A stretch of 64,000 bases of DNA from Methanoculleus sp. 7T. Its GTDB lineage: Archaea; Halobacteriota; Methanomicrobia; Methanomicrobiales; Methanoculleaceae. A program made the translations under genes and the position numbers. The notes below the pieces were generated by a model. It was not told the origin of the DNA, searched no databases, and saw only the letters and a program-made list of their open reading frames with translations. This document shows, in pieces, positions 18,408-27,907 of the stretch (position 1 is its first letter; each line of letters starts with the position of its first letter). The stretch spans positions 310,001-374,000 of the forward strand of contig NZ_JALPRP010000001.1 in assembly GCF_023195915.1 (NCBI RefSeq), in the 5' to 3' direction.

Positions 18408-18733
18408 TTTGCACATTTACACTCGTTTACACCTCTTTGCACCTATCTTTGCACCAGAAAAAACCTCCTTGTGCGCGCCGTCCCGGGATCGGGAGCAGAT
18501 CCTCCGGAATCCGACGTATCTTTGCACCACCACGGATTTCACAGGGACCTGGGGATGGGTCATCCACTCCTGCTGGCAGGCTCTCCGTTCCCGGGAAATG
18601 GTGTAAATGAATACTCTGATCAGTACATATCTCAGCATATATACCTTGAATACAACAATCCCCGTCGGACCGGGCGTTTTTTCATTTGCACTTTTCCCGG
18701 AATTCTGGTGCAAACGTGGTGCAAAAGTGTAAA
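18408..18733. repeat. clusters of TTTGCAC/TTTACAC heptamers in inverted arrangement
   Basis: Five heptamers of the form TTT(G/A)CAC occur within 47 bp at 18408-18454. The reverse form GTG(C/T)AAA occurs three times at 18709-18733, with one more TTTGCAC at 18685-18691. The two clusters face each other across about 230 bp that hold no convincing gene. The layout resembles iterons of a replication origin or a multi-site operator. Very similar TTTGCA-type words recur inside the element's primase gene (36857-37240). No function is proven. Confidence 0.5.
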
Positions 18734-18785
18734 CATACGGATCAATGGGGACGCCCGGATCTGCCAATAGCAGTGCACTAACTAA

Positions 18786-19075
18786 ATGGTGCACTACTAT
18801 TGGCGGGCCGGCGATACCCTGAGGAGGAGGCAATTGTCCAACCACTGGTTGGAGATCTGCAGGAGGAGTTTTCCGGCATCGGCAGTTTTCCCCCAATCTC
18901 TGGCGTATGGAGTCCCGGCTTTTGAGGCATACGCCGGTTCTGAAAAACTCGCACAACTTGTGCGAGAAATTGGCTGGGGCCACAACTTGGTTATTCTGCA
19001 ACGGTGTTCCGATCCGCTGGAGCGTGAGTTTTACGTTCGCATGACCCGCAGGTATGAATACAGTTCAAATGAAGA
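18786..19075 (+). pseudogene. fragment of a YhcG/DUF1016 PD-(D/E)XK nuclease gene
   Basis: The first 95 or so codons resemble the N-terminal DUF1016 domain: YYWRAGDTLRRRQLSNHWL, EAYAGSEKLAQLVREIGWGH, and NLVILQRCSDPLEREFYVRM. The remaining frame (RYEYSSNEDTEVYG onwards) is unrelated and runs into the 3' end of the gene on the other strand. The C-terminal nuclease domain is missing. This is a truncated, presumably dead copy of a gene family frequently found in defence islands. Confidence 0.65.
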
Positions 19076-20009
19076 CACGGAGGTTTACGGTCTCGCCATC
19101 TTTTATCTCAAACTCTTGTTCATAGGAGAAAACAAATAACCTGTTGGCATTTAGTCGGTATTTCTTAGGTGTCAAATTAAGTCTAACAGTTGAATCAGAT
19201 CCATTGAGTTGGTAGTAATATTGGTCACCATTCCGTTCCCAGTTGATAGAAAGTCTATCAAAAGGGCTGATTCCAGTAATATTTAACCCTCCATAAGGAG
19301 GGTAATGGTGTGTAATATCTTCGTTACCCGCAAAAACGCAAGCAGCATCGGCAATAACGCTGTTGTTGTTCCTCCACCTCGTTGGGGCAAACCAGTTTTG
19401 GGTGGCATTCAGGGGGGCCAAAAAGGTAGGGTCATAGAAGTACCATTCATCGCCCACCTTGACTTCAAGCCACCCGTGATACCCACTTGGGTCGCCAACC
19501 GGCCTCGCCTCAATGCGTGACATGTTTGCAAGCAGATTAGCTAAAACTGCATGCTCACCACAAGCACCAGCGTGGTAGTATGCAATACAATAGGGGTTGT
19601 TTGCGTAATTCCCGTCTCGTATCACCCGAAGACCGGTTGAGTCAGAGTAATAATGCCTGTCTCCAGGTGTTTTAGGGAGGGGCATCAGGTTAAAGAATGT
19701 TGATCTATAGGTATCGTCATATTTAAACGAAGAATTTCGGAGCGACCATACAAAACCATCCTGGATGTAGTTTGAAATTGCACTCAATCTCTCTACATCA
19801 GATGACAGGTTTTGAGTGTAATTTACGACCGAATTGATCTCTTGTGACGCTTCTGGAAAAATTTCCCGTTTATATTTTTCAGAAAGTTCCACCTCGATGC
19901 AATATACTTCAAAAAATCCAGTTATCCCAATAAGTAGAACAGCAAGGAGCGCCCCGACCAATGCAAAGCCTAGAATCGTTAGAACGGTTTTCAAAGGGTC
20001 TTTTCTCAA
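19065..20009 (-). CDS. membrane-anchored transglutaminase-like protein
   Basis: 314 aa. One N-terminal membrane anchor (ILGFALVGALLAVLLIGITG) is followed by an outward-facing domain with the Cys-His-Asp triad of the transglutaminase/papain-like fold: HAGACGEHAVLANL (Cys), SGYHGWLEVKVG (His), and WYFYDPTFLAP (Asp). Many archaeal proteins of this type are putative extracellular peptidases or cross-linking enzymes. There are several N-glycosylation sequons. AT-rich compared with the core genes and bordered by a nuclease remnant, so probably acquired. The substrate is unknown. Confidence 0.75.
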   Translation of the reverse strand: MRKDPLKTVLTILGFALVGALLAVLLIGITGFFEVYCIEVELSEKYKREIFPEASQEINSVVNYTQNLSSDVERLSAISNYIQDGFVWSLRNSSFKYDDTYRSTFFNLMPLPKTPGDRHYYSDSTGLRVIRDGNYANNPYCIAYYHAGACGEHAVLANLLANMSRIEARPVGDPSGYHGWLEVKVGDEWYFYDPTFLAPLNATQNWFAPTRWRNNNSVIADAACVFAGNEDITHHYPPYGGLNITGISPFDRLSINWERNGDQYYYQLNGSDSTVRLNLTPKKYRLNANRLFVFSYEQEFEIKDGETVNLRVFI

Positions 20010-20097
20010 TCAAGGCCTCCCAATAAATAGATACTCATAAAATTTCAGGGGGCATGTACCCAAAAATGTTTGCTATTGAGGAAGATGTTTCTCCGGC

Positions 20098-20538
20098 TTA
20101 TTGCTGTTTCATAATCGTCAGATAATCTTCCTCCGGGATCTCCCGCATGGCTTGGCCACGAATATGCCCGGACCACATTTTCTTGTTCGCAATGAATTTC
20201 AACTCCGGGATCAGTGGCTTGAACTCAATCGGAGGCTCGAAGATCTTAATGGGTTTAAGTTTGATCCGGAGCGGGAAGAACTCGTCGCCAAGTTTCGCTG
20301 GCGCGGTGAATATCCGGGACGCGTCTTCGTAGACCGCTGAAGTTACCTCAAACGCCCCTGTAATTGCAGGGGGAAGCACTTCCCTGTCAACTACCTTCTG
20401 CCCCACATAGACAAGAACTGTGTCACCGGGTTTTACCCGGCTGATAGTGTTGATGTACCGCCTCGGTACTCCCCAGGTGTGTCGCTTAATGATAACCTCC
20501 GAGTTCTCCCGGCTGGAGATCGCAAGCCAGCGTGTCAT
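20098..20538 (-). CDS. EVE (PUA-like) domain protein
   Basis: 146 aa consisting almost wholly of an EVE domain: MTRWLAISSRENSEVIIK, the WGVPRRYINTISRVKPGD segment that begins the barrel, and VYVGQKVVDREVLPPAITG. EVE domains belong to the PUASS group that binds modified bases in DNA or RNA and is often linked to modification-dependent restriction. A close paralogue (about three-quarters identical by eye) lies at 38104-38559. Both sit just upstream of, and divergent from, a type I restriction-modification operon. Confidence 0.82.
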   Translation of the reverse strand: MTRWLAISSRENSEVIIKRHTWGVPRRYINTISRVKPGDTVLVYVGQKVVDREVLPPAITGAFEVTSAVYEDASRIFTAPAKLGDEFFPLRIKLKPIKIFEPPIEFKPLIPELKFIANKKMWSGHIRGQAMREIPEEDYLTIMKQQ

Positions 20539-20690
20539 AAGGCTGAATATGCACTTAGGGATTATGATATTTGTCTTTTTGCCGGTATCCAGGGTTGGCT
20601 GAAACTATTCGCTCATTTTTTACAGATAAATAGTGACTAGATTCTGAATTATCTTTTGCGATAGTGAGAAATCGAAAAAAGGATCGCGCC

Positions 20691-20698
20691 ATTTATAT
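20691..20698 (+). promoter_or_regulatory. TATA box of the hsdR operon
   Basis: ATTTATAT lies about 27 bp before the hsdR ATG (20722), the spacing expected for an archaeal promoter that produces a leaderless mRNA. No Shine-Dalgarno sequence precedes that ATG, which agrees with leaderless initiation. Confidence 0.6.
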
Positions 20699-20721
20699 GC
20701 CTGCAACCAAATTAACATTTA

Positions 20722-23055
20722 ATGATCACCGAGGCCGATACCTGCCGCAAATACGTCTTACCAAAACTCTACGGTGCTGGCTGGACAGATGACCAGATCA
20801 GCGAGCAGAAGACGTTCACTGACGGTCAGATTCTGGTCTCCGGAGATCGAGTTCGACGGGGCAAGCCGAAACGGGCTGACTACCTTCTACGGATAGGGAA
20901 GAACTATCCAATTGCTGTAGTGGAGGCAAAGGCCGCGTACAAAACAGCCGGAGATGGCATGCAGCAGGCTAAGGAATATGCCCGGATGTTAGGGCTGCGG
21001 TTTGCGTATGCAACGAATGGCCATGAGATCATAGAATATGATGATACCACACATCTAGAACAACAGGTTGAGATGTTTCCTTCACCGACTGAACTCTGGA
21101 GCCGCCTCAAAGAGAATGAGCAGATTCCTGGTGAGGTCGAAGAGAAACTCCTCGAACCGTTCTTCAACCTCCCAGATAAGATACCCCGTTACTATCAGGA
21201 GATAGCGATCAACCGGACAATCAAGGAGATATACCGGGGCGGGAGGCGGATACTGCTCACGCTCGCTACCGGAACCGGTAAGACGTACATCGCATTCCAG
21301 ATCATCTGGAAACTCTGGAATCAGCGCTGGAACCGAGGTGGTGAGTATCGACGGCCGAAGATCCTTTACCTCGCCGACCGGAACATTTTGATCGACGATC
21401 CAAAAGACAATCTCTTTGCCGTCTTCGGCGATGCCCGCTGGAAGATTGAACGCCGGGCGGTCAAGAGCAGAGACCTCTACTTTGCAACCTACCAGGCAAT
21501 CGCCTCTGACGAGAGGCGAACCGGCCTGTACCGCAGTTACGCACGGGACTTCTTCGACTTCATCGTCGTGGATGAGTGTCACCGGGGTAGTGCCCGGGAC
21601 GACTCTAACTGGCGGGAGATACTCAACTACTTCGCACCGGCGGTACAGCTCGGGATGACGGCGACCCCGCTCCGCGACGACAACCGCGACACCTACGCCT
21701 ATTTCGGCAACCCGGTATACACATACAGCCTCCGGCAGGGTATTCAGGATGGTTTCCTTGCTCCCTACAAGGTTCATCGGGTGGTCCCCTCGGTCGATGC
21801 CACTGGCTGGCGGCCGGAGCGGGGAGAGCGTGATCGGCGTGGCAACCTGATCCCGGACGGCATTTATGAGACGCCCGACTTTGAGCGGGTTGTCGCACTT
21901 CGGGCTCGCACCTGGGCGGTCGCCCAGCACCTGACCGAGCACCTGCGCAAGACTAACCGATTCGATAAGACGATCATCTTCTGCGTAGATCAGGAGCATG
22001 CCGACGAGATGCGACGGGCACTGAATAACCTGAACCGCGATCTCCTGAAAGATTATCCAGATTACGTCGCCCGGGTCGTCTCTGATGAGGGGGATATCGG
22101 CAGAGGGTTCCTTGAAAAATTTATGGACATCGAGGAGGAGACACCGGTGATCGTCACCACCTCAAAACTTCTGACAACCGGTGTGAATGTGCCGACCTGC
22201 AAGAATGTTGCGATCTTCCGGGTGATCCGGTCGATGACGGAGTTCAAGCAGGTGGTCGGGCGGGGCACCCGTATCCGCGAGGATTATGGTAAACTCTTCT
22301 TTACGATCCTTGACTACACAGGCAGTGCAACCCGGCTCTTTGCCGATCCGGAGTTTGATGGGGAGCCCATTGAGATAACCGATGAAGAGATCGACGGAGC
22401 AGATCCTGCAATACCTAATAATGAGAGGCCAGATGTCCCCACGCCCTCCCAGAGATCGGTGCTTGCCGATGACCGCGAGGAGCGGACCCGGAAGTACTAC
22501 GTGGATGGTGAGGAGGTGGAGATCAGCACCGAACTGGTGTACGAACTCGATAGCAGTGGAAACCGTCTCAGGACGATCGAGTATACCGACTATACCCGCG
22601 AGCAGGTACAGGGTATGTATGCCTCTTTTGACGACCTGCGATCACACTGGAGTTCTGCCGAAGAACGGAAAGCGATCCTCGACTGTCTAGAGGAGCGAGG
22701 CATCTCGTTTGCCCACCTTGCTAAGGTGACAGGGCAGGCAGAGGCTGACCCCTTCGACCTCCTCTGTCATGTGGCGTTCAACACCCCGATCCTCACCCGC
22801 AGACAGCGCGCCGAGCAGGTGAAACGGAAGCGGCCGGACTTTTTTGCACAATATAGTCCCATCGCACAGGAGGTATTACATGAAATCCTCGACAAATATA
22901 TCGAATACGGGTTTGAGCATCTCGGAGATATGCAGGTGCTCAAGGTGCCGCCGATCAACGAGCACGGCAATGTGGTGGAGATCGCCACGGTCTTCGGCGG
23001 CCTTCAGAAATTAAAGCAGGCAGTGACCGAACTGCAGAATTTAGTCTACGCCTGA
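20722..23055 (+). CDS. hsdR: type I restriction enzyme R subunit (EcoEI-type)
   Basis: 777 aa, the shorter EcoEI/HsdR form. The N-terminal nuclease is visible as KRADYLLRIG and AVVEAKAAYKT (D and E-x-K). The motor has Walker A TLATGTGKTYIAFQ, motif II FIVVDECHRGS, motif III LGMTATPLRDD, motif V TTGVNVPTCKN and motif VI QVVGRGTRIRED. The C-terminal part holds the EcoEI-R-C-like helical region (DLLCHVAFNTPILTRRQRA). It should translocate DNA and cleave far from the site specified by HsdS. It is followed 13 bp later by hsdM. Confidence 0.93.
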   Translation: MITEADTCRKYVLPKLYGAGWTDDQISEQKTFTDGQILVSGDRVRRGKPKRADYLLRIGKNYPIAVVEAKAAYKTAGDGMQQAKEYARMLGLRFAYATNGHEIIEYDDTTHLEQQVEMFPSPTELWSRLKENEQIPGEVEEKLLEPFFNLPDKIPRYYQEIAINRTIKEIYRGGRRILLTLATGTGKTYIAFQIIWKLWNQRWNRGGEYRRPKILYLADRNILIDDPKDNLFAVFGDARWKIERRAVKSRDLYFATYQAIASDERRTGLYRSYARDFFDFIVVDECHRGSARDDSNWREILNYFAPAVQLGMTATPLRDDNRDTYAYFGNPVYTYSLRQGIQDGFLAPYKVHRVVPSVDATGWRPERGERDRRGNLIPDGIYETPDFERVVALRARTWAVAQHLTEHLRKTNRFDKTIIFCVDQEHADEMRRALNNLNRDLLKDYPDYVARVVSDEGDIGRGFLEKFMDIEEETPVIVTTSKLLTTGVNVPTCKNVAIFRVIRSMTEFKQVVGRGTRIREDYGKLFFTILDYTGSATRLFADPEFDGEPIEITDEEIDGADPAIPNNERPDVPTPSQRSVLADDREERTRKYYVDGEEVEISTELVYELDSSGNRLRTIEYTDYTREQVQGMYASFDDLRSHWSSAEERKAILDCLEERGISFAHLAKVTGQAEADPFDLLCHVAFNTPILTRRQRAEQVKRKRPDFFAQYSPIAQEVLHEILDKYIEYGFEHLGDMQVLKVPPINEHGNVVEIATVFGGLQKLKQAVTELQNLVYA

Positions 23056-23068
23056 CGGATGACATATC

Positions 23069-24628
23069 ATGGCACGGAAGAGAGCGGCGCAACAGAAGAG
23101 AGCAACAACAGCACAGCAACTGGCCAGCATCACCAAGTCCTGCCGGGACATTATGCGGAAAGACAAGGGGCTAAACGGCGACCTCGACCGGCTTCCGATG
23201 CTGACCTGGATTATGTTCCTCAAATTCCTGGATGATACCGAGAAGATCCGGGAGGCAGAGGCGGAACTTGCCGACACCCGGTTTGTACCGGCGATTGAAT
23301 CGCCCTACCGGTGGCGGGACTGGGCCGAGGACCCGGCCGGGATCACGGGCGACGACCTGATCGCGTTCATCAACCAGGACGAGACTGTCAGGCCGGACGG
23401 CACCAGGGGAGCCGGGTTGTTTGCTTACCTGCGGTCGCTCTCAGGGGAGAACGGCGGCGACCGCCGGGATGTTATTGCGACGGTCTTCCGGGGTACGCTC
23501 AACCGGATGGTGAACGGCTACCTCCTCCGGGACGTGATCAACAAGGTGAACGCTATCCACTTCACCTCCTCAGAGGAGATACACACGCTCTCCCACCTCT
23601 ATGAGTCGATGCTAAAAGAGATGCGGGACGCTGCCGGAGATTCGGGTGAGTTCTATACGCCCCGGCCGGTGGTGAAGTTCCTCGTCACGGTCTGTGACCC
23701 GCGAATCGGCGAGGTGGTGCTTGACCCAGCCTGCGGAACGGGCGGTTTCTTGGTGGAGGCGTTTAAGCATCTCAGGCAGCAGGAGAAGACGACCGACGAT
23801 TACGAGACGATCCAGCGCCGGTCGCTCTTCGGTGGGGAACCGAAATCACTGCCGTATCTTCTGTGCCAGATGAACCTGCTCCTGCACGGCCTCGAGTATC
23901 CGAGGATCGACCCCGACAACTCACTTCGGTTCCCACTCCGTGAGATCGGTGATGCCGACCGGGTGGACGTGATCCTGACCAATCCCCCATTCGGCGGCGA
24001 AGAGGAGCAGGGGATTCTGAGTAACTTCCCGGAAGACCGGCAGACCTCAGAGACAGCGCTTCTCTTCCTGCAGCTGATCATGCGCAAACTCCGGCGGAAG
24101 CGTGGCGACCAGCCGGGGGGCCGGTGCGGTATGGTCGTGCCGAACGGCACCCTCTTCGGTGCCGGTGTTGCGGCCCGGATCAAGGAGGACCTCCTCCGGG
24201 AGTTCAACCTGCATACGATTGTCCGGCTCCCGAAAGGAGTCTTTGCCCCCTACACCGATATCGAGACAAACCTGCTCTTCTTCGATCACGGCGGGCCGAC
24301 CGAGGAGATCTGGTATTACGCCCTCCCGCTCCCGGAGGGGAGGAAGCAGTACACGAAGACCAAGCCGCTGCGATTCACGGAGTTTCAGCCGGTGCTCGCG
24401 TGGTGGAACAACCGGGAAGAGAACGAGCACGCCTGGCGGGTTTCGGCTGCAGACATTGCTGCGAATGACTACAACCTGGATGTGAAAAACCCAAATGAAG
24501 GAGTAGTCAAGGACCTCCGGGAGCCGGGGGAGATCGTGGCGTCTATCCTTGAGAAGGAGCAGCGGATTGTGGAACTGATGCGGGAGATCCAGGCGGAGAT
24601 CGGGAAAGGGTGGGATGATGCAAACTGA
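23069..24628 (+). CDS. hsdM: type I DNA methyltransferase M subunit
   Basis: 519 aa N6-adenine methylase. A helical N-terminal HsdM domain (LTWIMFLKFLDDTEKIREAE) is followed by GEFYTPRPVVKFLV, motif I VVLDPACGTGGFLVEAF and motif IV ILTNPPFGGEEEQG. All key residues are present. It pairs with HsdS for specificity and protects host DNA. Its last 14 bases overlap the start of hsdS, so the two are translationally coupled. Confidence 0.94.
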   Translation: MARKRAAQQKRATTAQQLASITKSCRDIMRKDKGLNGDLDRLPMLTWIMFLKFLDDTEKIREAEAELADTRFVPAIESPYRWRDWAEDPAGITGDDLIAFINQDETVRPDGTRGAGLFAYLRSLSGENGGDRRDVIATVFRGTLNRMVNGYLLRDVINKVNAIHFTSSEEIHTLSHLYESMLKEMRDAAGDSGEFYTPRPVVKFLVTVCDPRIGEVVLDPACGTGGFLVEAFKHLRQQEKTTDDYETIQRRSLFGGEPKSLPYLLCQMNLLLHGLEYPRIDPDNSLRFPLREIGDADRVDVILTNPPFGGEEEQGILSNFPEDRQTSETALLFLQLIMRKLRRKRGDQPGGRCGMVVPNGTLFGAGVAARIKEDLLREFNLHTIVRLPKGVFAPYTDIETNLLFFDHGGPTEEIWYYALPLPEGRKQYTKTKPLRFTEFQPVLAWWNNREENEHAWRVSAADIAANDYNLDVKNPNEGVVKDLREPGEIVASILEKEQRIVELMREIQAEIGKGWDDAN

Positions 24629-25802
24629 ATATCCACGAGTTTGTTTGGGGGAGGTGCTGAATCATCGAAGCGAATTTTTCAGGATCGATGATTTTTCTAC
24701 TTATAAGAGAGTCACGGCCAAGCTACATGCAAAGGGGATAGTTCTTCGAGATGAAATCAAAGGCTTCGAGATTAAAACAAAAAAACAACAGCGATGTAAA
24801 GCAGGAGATTTTTTAGTCGCTGAAATCGATGCCAAAGTTGGTGGTTATGGGATTGTCCCTCCCGATTTAGAGGGAGCAATCGTAAGTTCACACTACTACC
24901 TCTACGAGATTGACGAAAGCAAACTTGAAAGGCAATATCTTCACTACTGCATCCAGGCAGACGCTTTTCAGAACCAGATCACAGCACAAGGCTCAACAAA
25001 TTATGCATCGGTCCGCCCTGTAGACATCCTTGAGATTGAGATCCCCCTCCCTCCCCTCGACGAGCAGCAGCGCATCGCCGCCATTCTTGATCGCCTGATG
25101 GAGCGGATCGATGAGGCGCGGCGGCAGCGGGAGGCGGCGATTGAAGACTTAAATATTGTAATCCAAAAAACATTAGATAAGGTACTTTTTCAATTTTCGA
25201 GGTATCAAGATCTATCTAACATGCTGCTCGAAAAACCAAAAAACGGCTATTCGGTAAAATGTGATGATATTGAGGGCGGAACACCAGTACTCACCTTAGC
25301 TTCCGTCACAGGGTTCAACTATACAAAAAATTTCAAACTAACTTCAGAAATATTAGATCCTGATGCTAAATATTGGTTAAATCCCGGTGACTTGCTTATT
25401 TCAAGGAGCAATACATTAGATCTTGTAGGTCACGCTGCAATTTATTCCGGAGACCCATATCCCTGTGTTTACCCAGATTTACTAATGAAACTCCAAATTA
25501 ACCCTGAAAAAGCAGAATCTAAGTTCGTATTATATTGGTTACAAACATCAGTTGTTCGCAATTATATCAAGGAGCACGCCAAGGGGACAAGCCCAACAAT
25601 GAAAAAAATATCTCAGTCAATAGTGATGGCAATACCTTTCCCTGCAGATACTTCTCTCACAACTCAACGTGAAATTGCATATCAGTTTGACCAGATGCAA
25701 GCAAAAAAGAAGGAGATACATAACCTACAAACAGAAACCGAAAAAGACCTTGAAGACCTCATCCCAAGCCTCCTCCAAAAAGCGTTTGCCGGGGAACTCT
25801 AA
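24615..25802 (+). CDS. hsdS: type I specificity subunit S
   Basis: 395 aa. There are two target-recognition domains separated by a conserved helical spacer: IPLPPLDEQQRIAAILDRLM followed by an Arg/Glu-rich coiled coil (IDEARRQREAAIEDL), and a second spacer at the C-terminus with DLEDLIPSLLQKAFAGEL. The recognition domains are noticeably AT-rich compared with hsdR and hsdM, as expected for a swapped region. Specificity cannot be read. Two adjacent ATGs (24615, 24618) are possible starts. Confidence 0.92.
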   Translation: MMQTEYPRVCLGEVLNHRSEFFRIDDFSTYKRVTAKLHAKGIVLRDEIKGFEIKTKKQQRCKAGDFLVAEIDAKVGGYGIVPPDLEGAIVSSHYYLYEIDESKLERQYLHYCIQADAFQNQITAQGSTNYASVRPVDILEIEIPLPPLDEQQRIAAILDRLMERIDEARRQREAAIEDLNIVIQKTLDKVLFQFSRYQDLSNMLLEKPKNGYSVKCDDIEGGTPVLTLASVTGFNYTKNFKLTSEILDPDAKYWLNPGDLLISRSNTLDLVGHAAIYSGDPYPCVYPDLLMKLQINPEKAESKFVLYWLQTSVVRNYIKEHAKGTSPTMKKISQSIVMAIPFPADTSLTTQREIAYQFDQMQAKKKEIHNLQTETEKDLEDLIPSLLQKAFAGEL

Positions 25803-26040
25803 CACCCGTGCCCCAGCACACCTATCCCCACTACTCCAAACCGCCGGAGCCCCACGCTGCCCGAGCTCCGCGCCCCATTGGAACGATACGCTCCTTCTCA
25901 GTATCGTTTCGCTTATGCACGACAGAAAAATCTTGAAACTTCTGGTTCTCTGGCACGGTCTGAGCAGCGGCTTTATATGCCGATATTATGCACCAGTTTA
26001 TGAGAACTAGGATATGACCGTTCCTCAAAATAGGCTCAGG

Positions 26041-26823
26041 TTAACCTAAGAATACCAGGATGTTTTCCCCTTCAGGGGTAATCCGGATCTCCTTCCGCCT
26101 GCCATCCCCCAGAACTTCAATAAAATTCCAGTCGGTGAGGGGCAGAATATATTTTCTATCCAAAGCCCTATATTTGGCCGATTTCTCATCCTGTTTCAAA
26201 CGACCTTGCTTGGCGTGAATCTCTAAATAGTGTATTTTGTCAAGTTCGTCTATGAGGATGTTCTTGGTGAGTCTTGCACCGCCCTGCGTCAACTCACGAA
26301 TGATCTTCAGTACAGCGATCAGGTCGTCCCGGGGCTTTTCAATCCTATAACTGGGTATGGGAAAGATTTCTTTACATCCGGTAACCACGGTTCGTCCATC
26401 TTCGGTTTTTCCATCATAATCTTGTGGGACAACATAATACGGCGATATATCCATCTTATCCACCTTGAAGATCATTGAAACAAGCATCCCGGCGATCGAA
26501 TGTATTTTTGTTCCCGTCGAAACGTTGATAAAAATGTGATTGGTAGATTCCGTTTCAATAATTTTCCTGTAGATCCGAAGGATATCATATAAATCGCGGT
26601 TGATCAGATCACAGGTCTCTATCTTTATATCACACTGAGGGAGGTTCGTAGCTAACCAATCAGTCACTTTTTGGAAGTATATGGCGCCCTTATCCTCCTG
26701 CTCATTTCTTTCCTTGACCAACCAGACTCTATCTGCTGCCATCTTTTTTAGCGGCAAAACTACTCTATCAATATCATAACCGACTGGCGCGATATGTACT
26801 CTAAGGGGGTAGTCCATCATCAT
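26041..26823 (-). CDS. DUF6293/HFX_2341-type regulator, CARF-like sensor plus winged helix (copy 1)
   Basis: 260 aa. The N-terminal Rossmann-like domain has the HIAPVGYDIDRVVLPL opening, and the NVSTGTKIHSIAGM loop corresponds to the nucleotide-binding loop of CARF-type domains. The C-terminus (LIDELDKIHYLEIHAKQ, then a beta wing with IRITPEGENIL) looks like a winged helix. The family is annotated as transcriptional regulators in haloarchaea. It is transcribed away from the TGT-like/TIR operon across 97 bp that contain an inverted repeat. I infer that it senses a small nucleotide ligand and controls that operon. Two paralogues lie at 32833 and 52522. Confidence 0.7.
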   Translation of the reverse strand: MMMDYPLRVHIAPVGYDIDRVVLPLKKMAADRVWLVKERNEQEDKGAIYFQKVTDWLATNLPQCDIKIETCDLINRDLYDILRIYRKIIETESTNHIFINVSTGTKIHSIAGMLVSMIFKVDKMDISPYYVVPQDYDGKTEDGRTVVTGCKEIFPIPSYRIEKPRDDLIAVLKIIRELTQGGARLTKNILIDELDKIHYLEIHAKQGRLKQDEKSAKYRALDRKYILPLTDWNFIEVLGDGRRKEIRITPEGENILVFLG

Positions 26824-26860
26824 AATATATTATCCCAACAAACGACATTAACCTCATTGA

Positions 26861-26883
26861 CGATAATAAAGTATATCTTATCG
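26861..26883. promoter_or_regulatory. inverted repeat overlapping a TATA-like box, candidate operator
   Basis: CGATAA and TTATCG are separated by 11 bp, and the spacer contains AAAGTATAT, a plausible TATA element for the TGT-like operon whose start lies about 45 bp further on. Binding here would block transcription-factor access. The adjacent divergent DUF6293 protein is the obvious candidate ligand-responsive repressor or activator; this is inference. Confidence 0.45.
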
Positions 26884-26920
26884 CGCTACAACTGATCAAC
26901 AGAAGCTCAGGAGGGATTGT

Positions 26921-27898
26921 TTGGCCGATAAATTCGACTACGCCGTTCAAAATAAAAAAATGTCGTCAAATCAGCATTTTTCAGGGGGCCCACACCATAA
27001 TACCAAGAATGCTAAAAAACGATTATACCCAATCATCAAACTTGGTGAAAAGACCACGTACAATCCTGAAAGATATGTTGATTCTCCAGAGGTGATAGTG
27101 AAGGCCCAGCAACTCATCTCAAGGAATGGAAAATCAACCAACACGCTATTCAACCAGATTCGAAATGACGGGGGCATCCAGAACCACTTGGATTTTGGCG
27201 GCAATGTGATATTGTCCTCTATAATGCCTGATCGAGCCATCGAAGGACTGACCAGTGAGGTCTATGCTGAGATTATCGATACGCTGGGGACAAAGCATTA
27301 TCTAACTCCCGATGGCGAGACGTATCTTGGAGAACCTGGAAGTTCGGCAGGCGAAATACATCGTATGTTAGACCAGACTCAGGCATTGCGCGACTGTTGC
27401 CCGCTGTGCGTCCCTATTGGTTTGGTGAAAGGTTGCACAAGCGAACAGATACAATATCATCTTGAAGAGTTGCAAAATATGGGCTTAAGAAGATTCTGTT
27501 TCCATCTGGCAGATTTCTTCCGCGGTCCTGACTATGTTCTCCAGGTCGCCAATAGGTTCGCCTACCTCATTCGGGAAAGAGCATACGAACTTATCATTTA
27601 CGGGATCGGGTCAAAGAAACACATCAACTCATTCGGGTTTGCAGATGGGTTTGCTACACAATCGCATTACGTGAAAGCATACTACGGCTATAGGTACGAA
27701 CACGGGAGATGGATCAGGTCTCGAGAACTAGCAGTTGACAGAGAACTGGTGATGCATAACCTTCGTGTAATCAGTAGTTTTATAGAAGATCTACGGAATC
27801 AGCAAGAATTAACTCAGTATTTAGAAGAAGAGGTTGATGGCCTTCTCCAGAACAGCACTGCAGAACAAACTGGGATAAATTTCTGTATTAATACATGA
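26921..27898 (+). CDS. TGT-like (DpdA-related) transglycosylase
   Basis: 325 aa, starting at TTG (26921) with GGAGGG five to six bases upstream. The central and C-terminal parts resemble the TIM barrel of tRNA/DNA-guanine transglycosylases: PIGLVKGCTSEQIQYHLEEL, LRRFCFHLADFF, the glycine turn YGIGSKKHINSFGFADGFA, and the post-nucleophile block AYYGYRYEHGRW, which parallels the end of the archaeal TGT barrel. It lacks the archaeal TGT C-terminal PUA-type domains, so it is more like DpdA, which inserts 7-deazaguanines into DNA. No other dpd genes are seen. It forms an operon with a TIR gene 9 bp downstream. Assignment is by pattern, moderately sure. Confidence 0.58.
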   Translation: MADKFDYAVQNKKMSSNQHFSGGPHHNTKNAKKRLYPIIKLGEKTTYNPERYVDSPEVIVKAQQLISRNGKSTNTLFNQIRNDGGIQNHLDFGGNVILSSIMPDRAIEGLTSEVYAEIIDTLGTKHYLTPDGETYLGEPGSSAGEIHRMLDQTQALRDCCPLCVPIGLVKGCTSEQIQYHLEELQNMGLRRFCFHLADFFRGPDYVLQVANRFAYLIRERAYELIIYGIGSKKHINSFGFADGFATQSHYVKAYYGYRYEHGRWIRSRELAVDRELVMHNLRVISSFIEDLRNQQELTQYLEEEVDGLLQNSTAEQTGINFCINT

Positions 27899-27907
27899 GG
27901 TGTGTCA

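Noticed and set aside
18408-18733. Possible CRISPR array because of repeated words
   Set aside because: The words are only 7 bp, unevenly spaced and partly inverted; no 24-37-bp repeats with unique spacers are present.
18417-19001. 194-codon minus-strand frame
   Set aside because: It runs antisense through the heptamer clusters and the DUF1016 remnant, has no ribosome site and no family resemblance.
26921-27898. Canonical archaeosine tRNA-guanine transglycosylase
   Set aside because: Too short, lacks the C-terminal RNA-binding domains of archaeal TGT, and sits in a defence island with a TIR gene; a DpdA-like or new role fits better.
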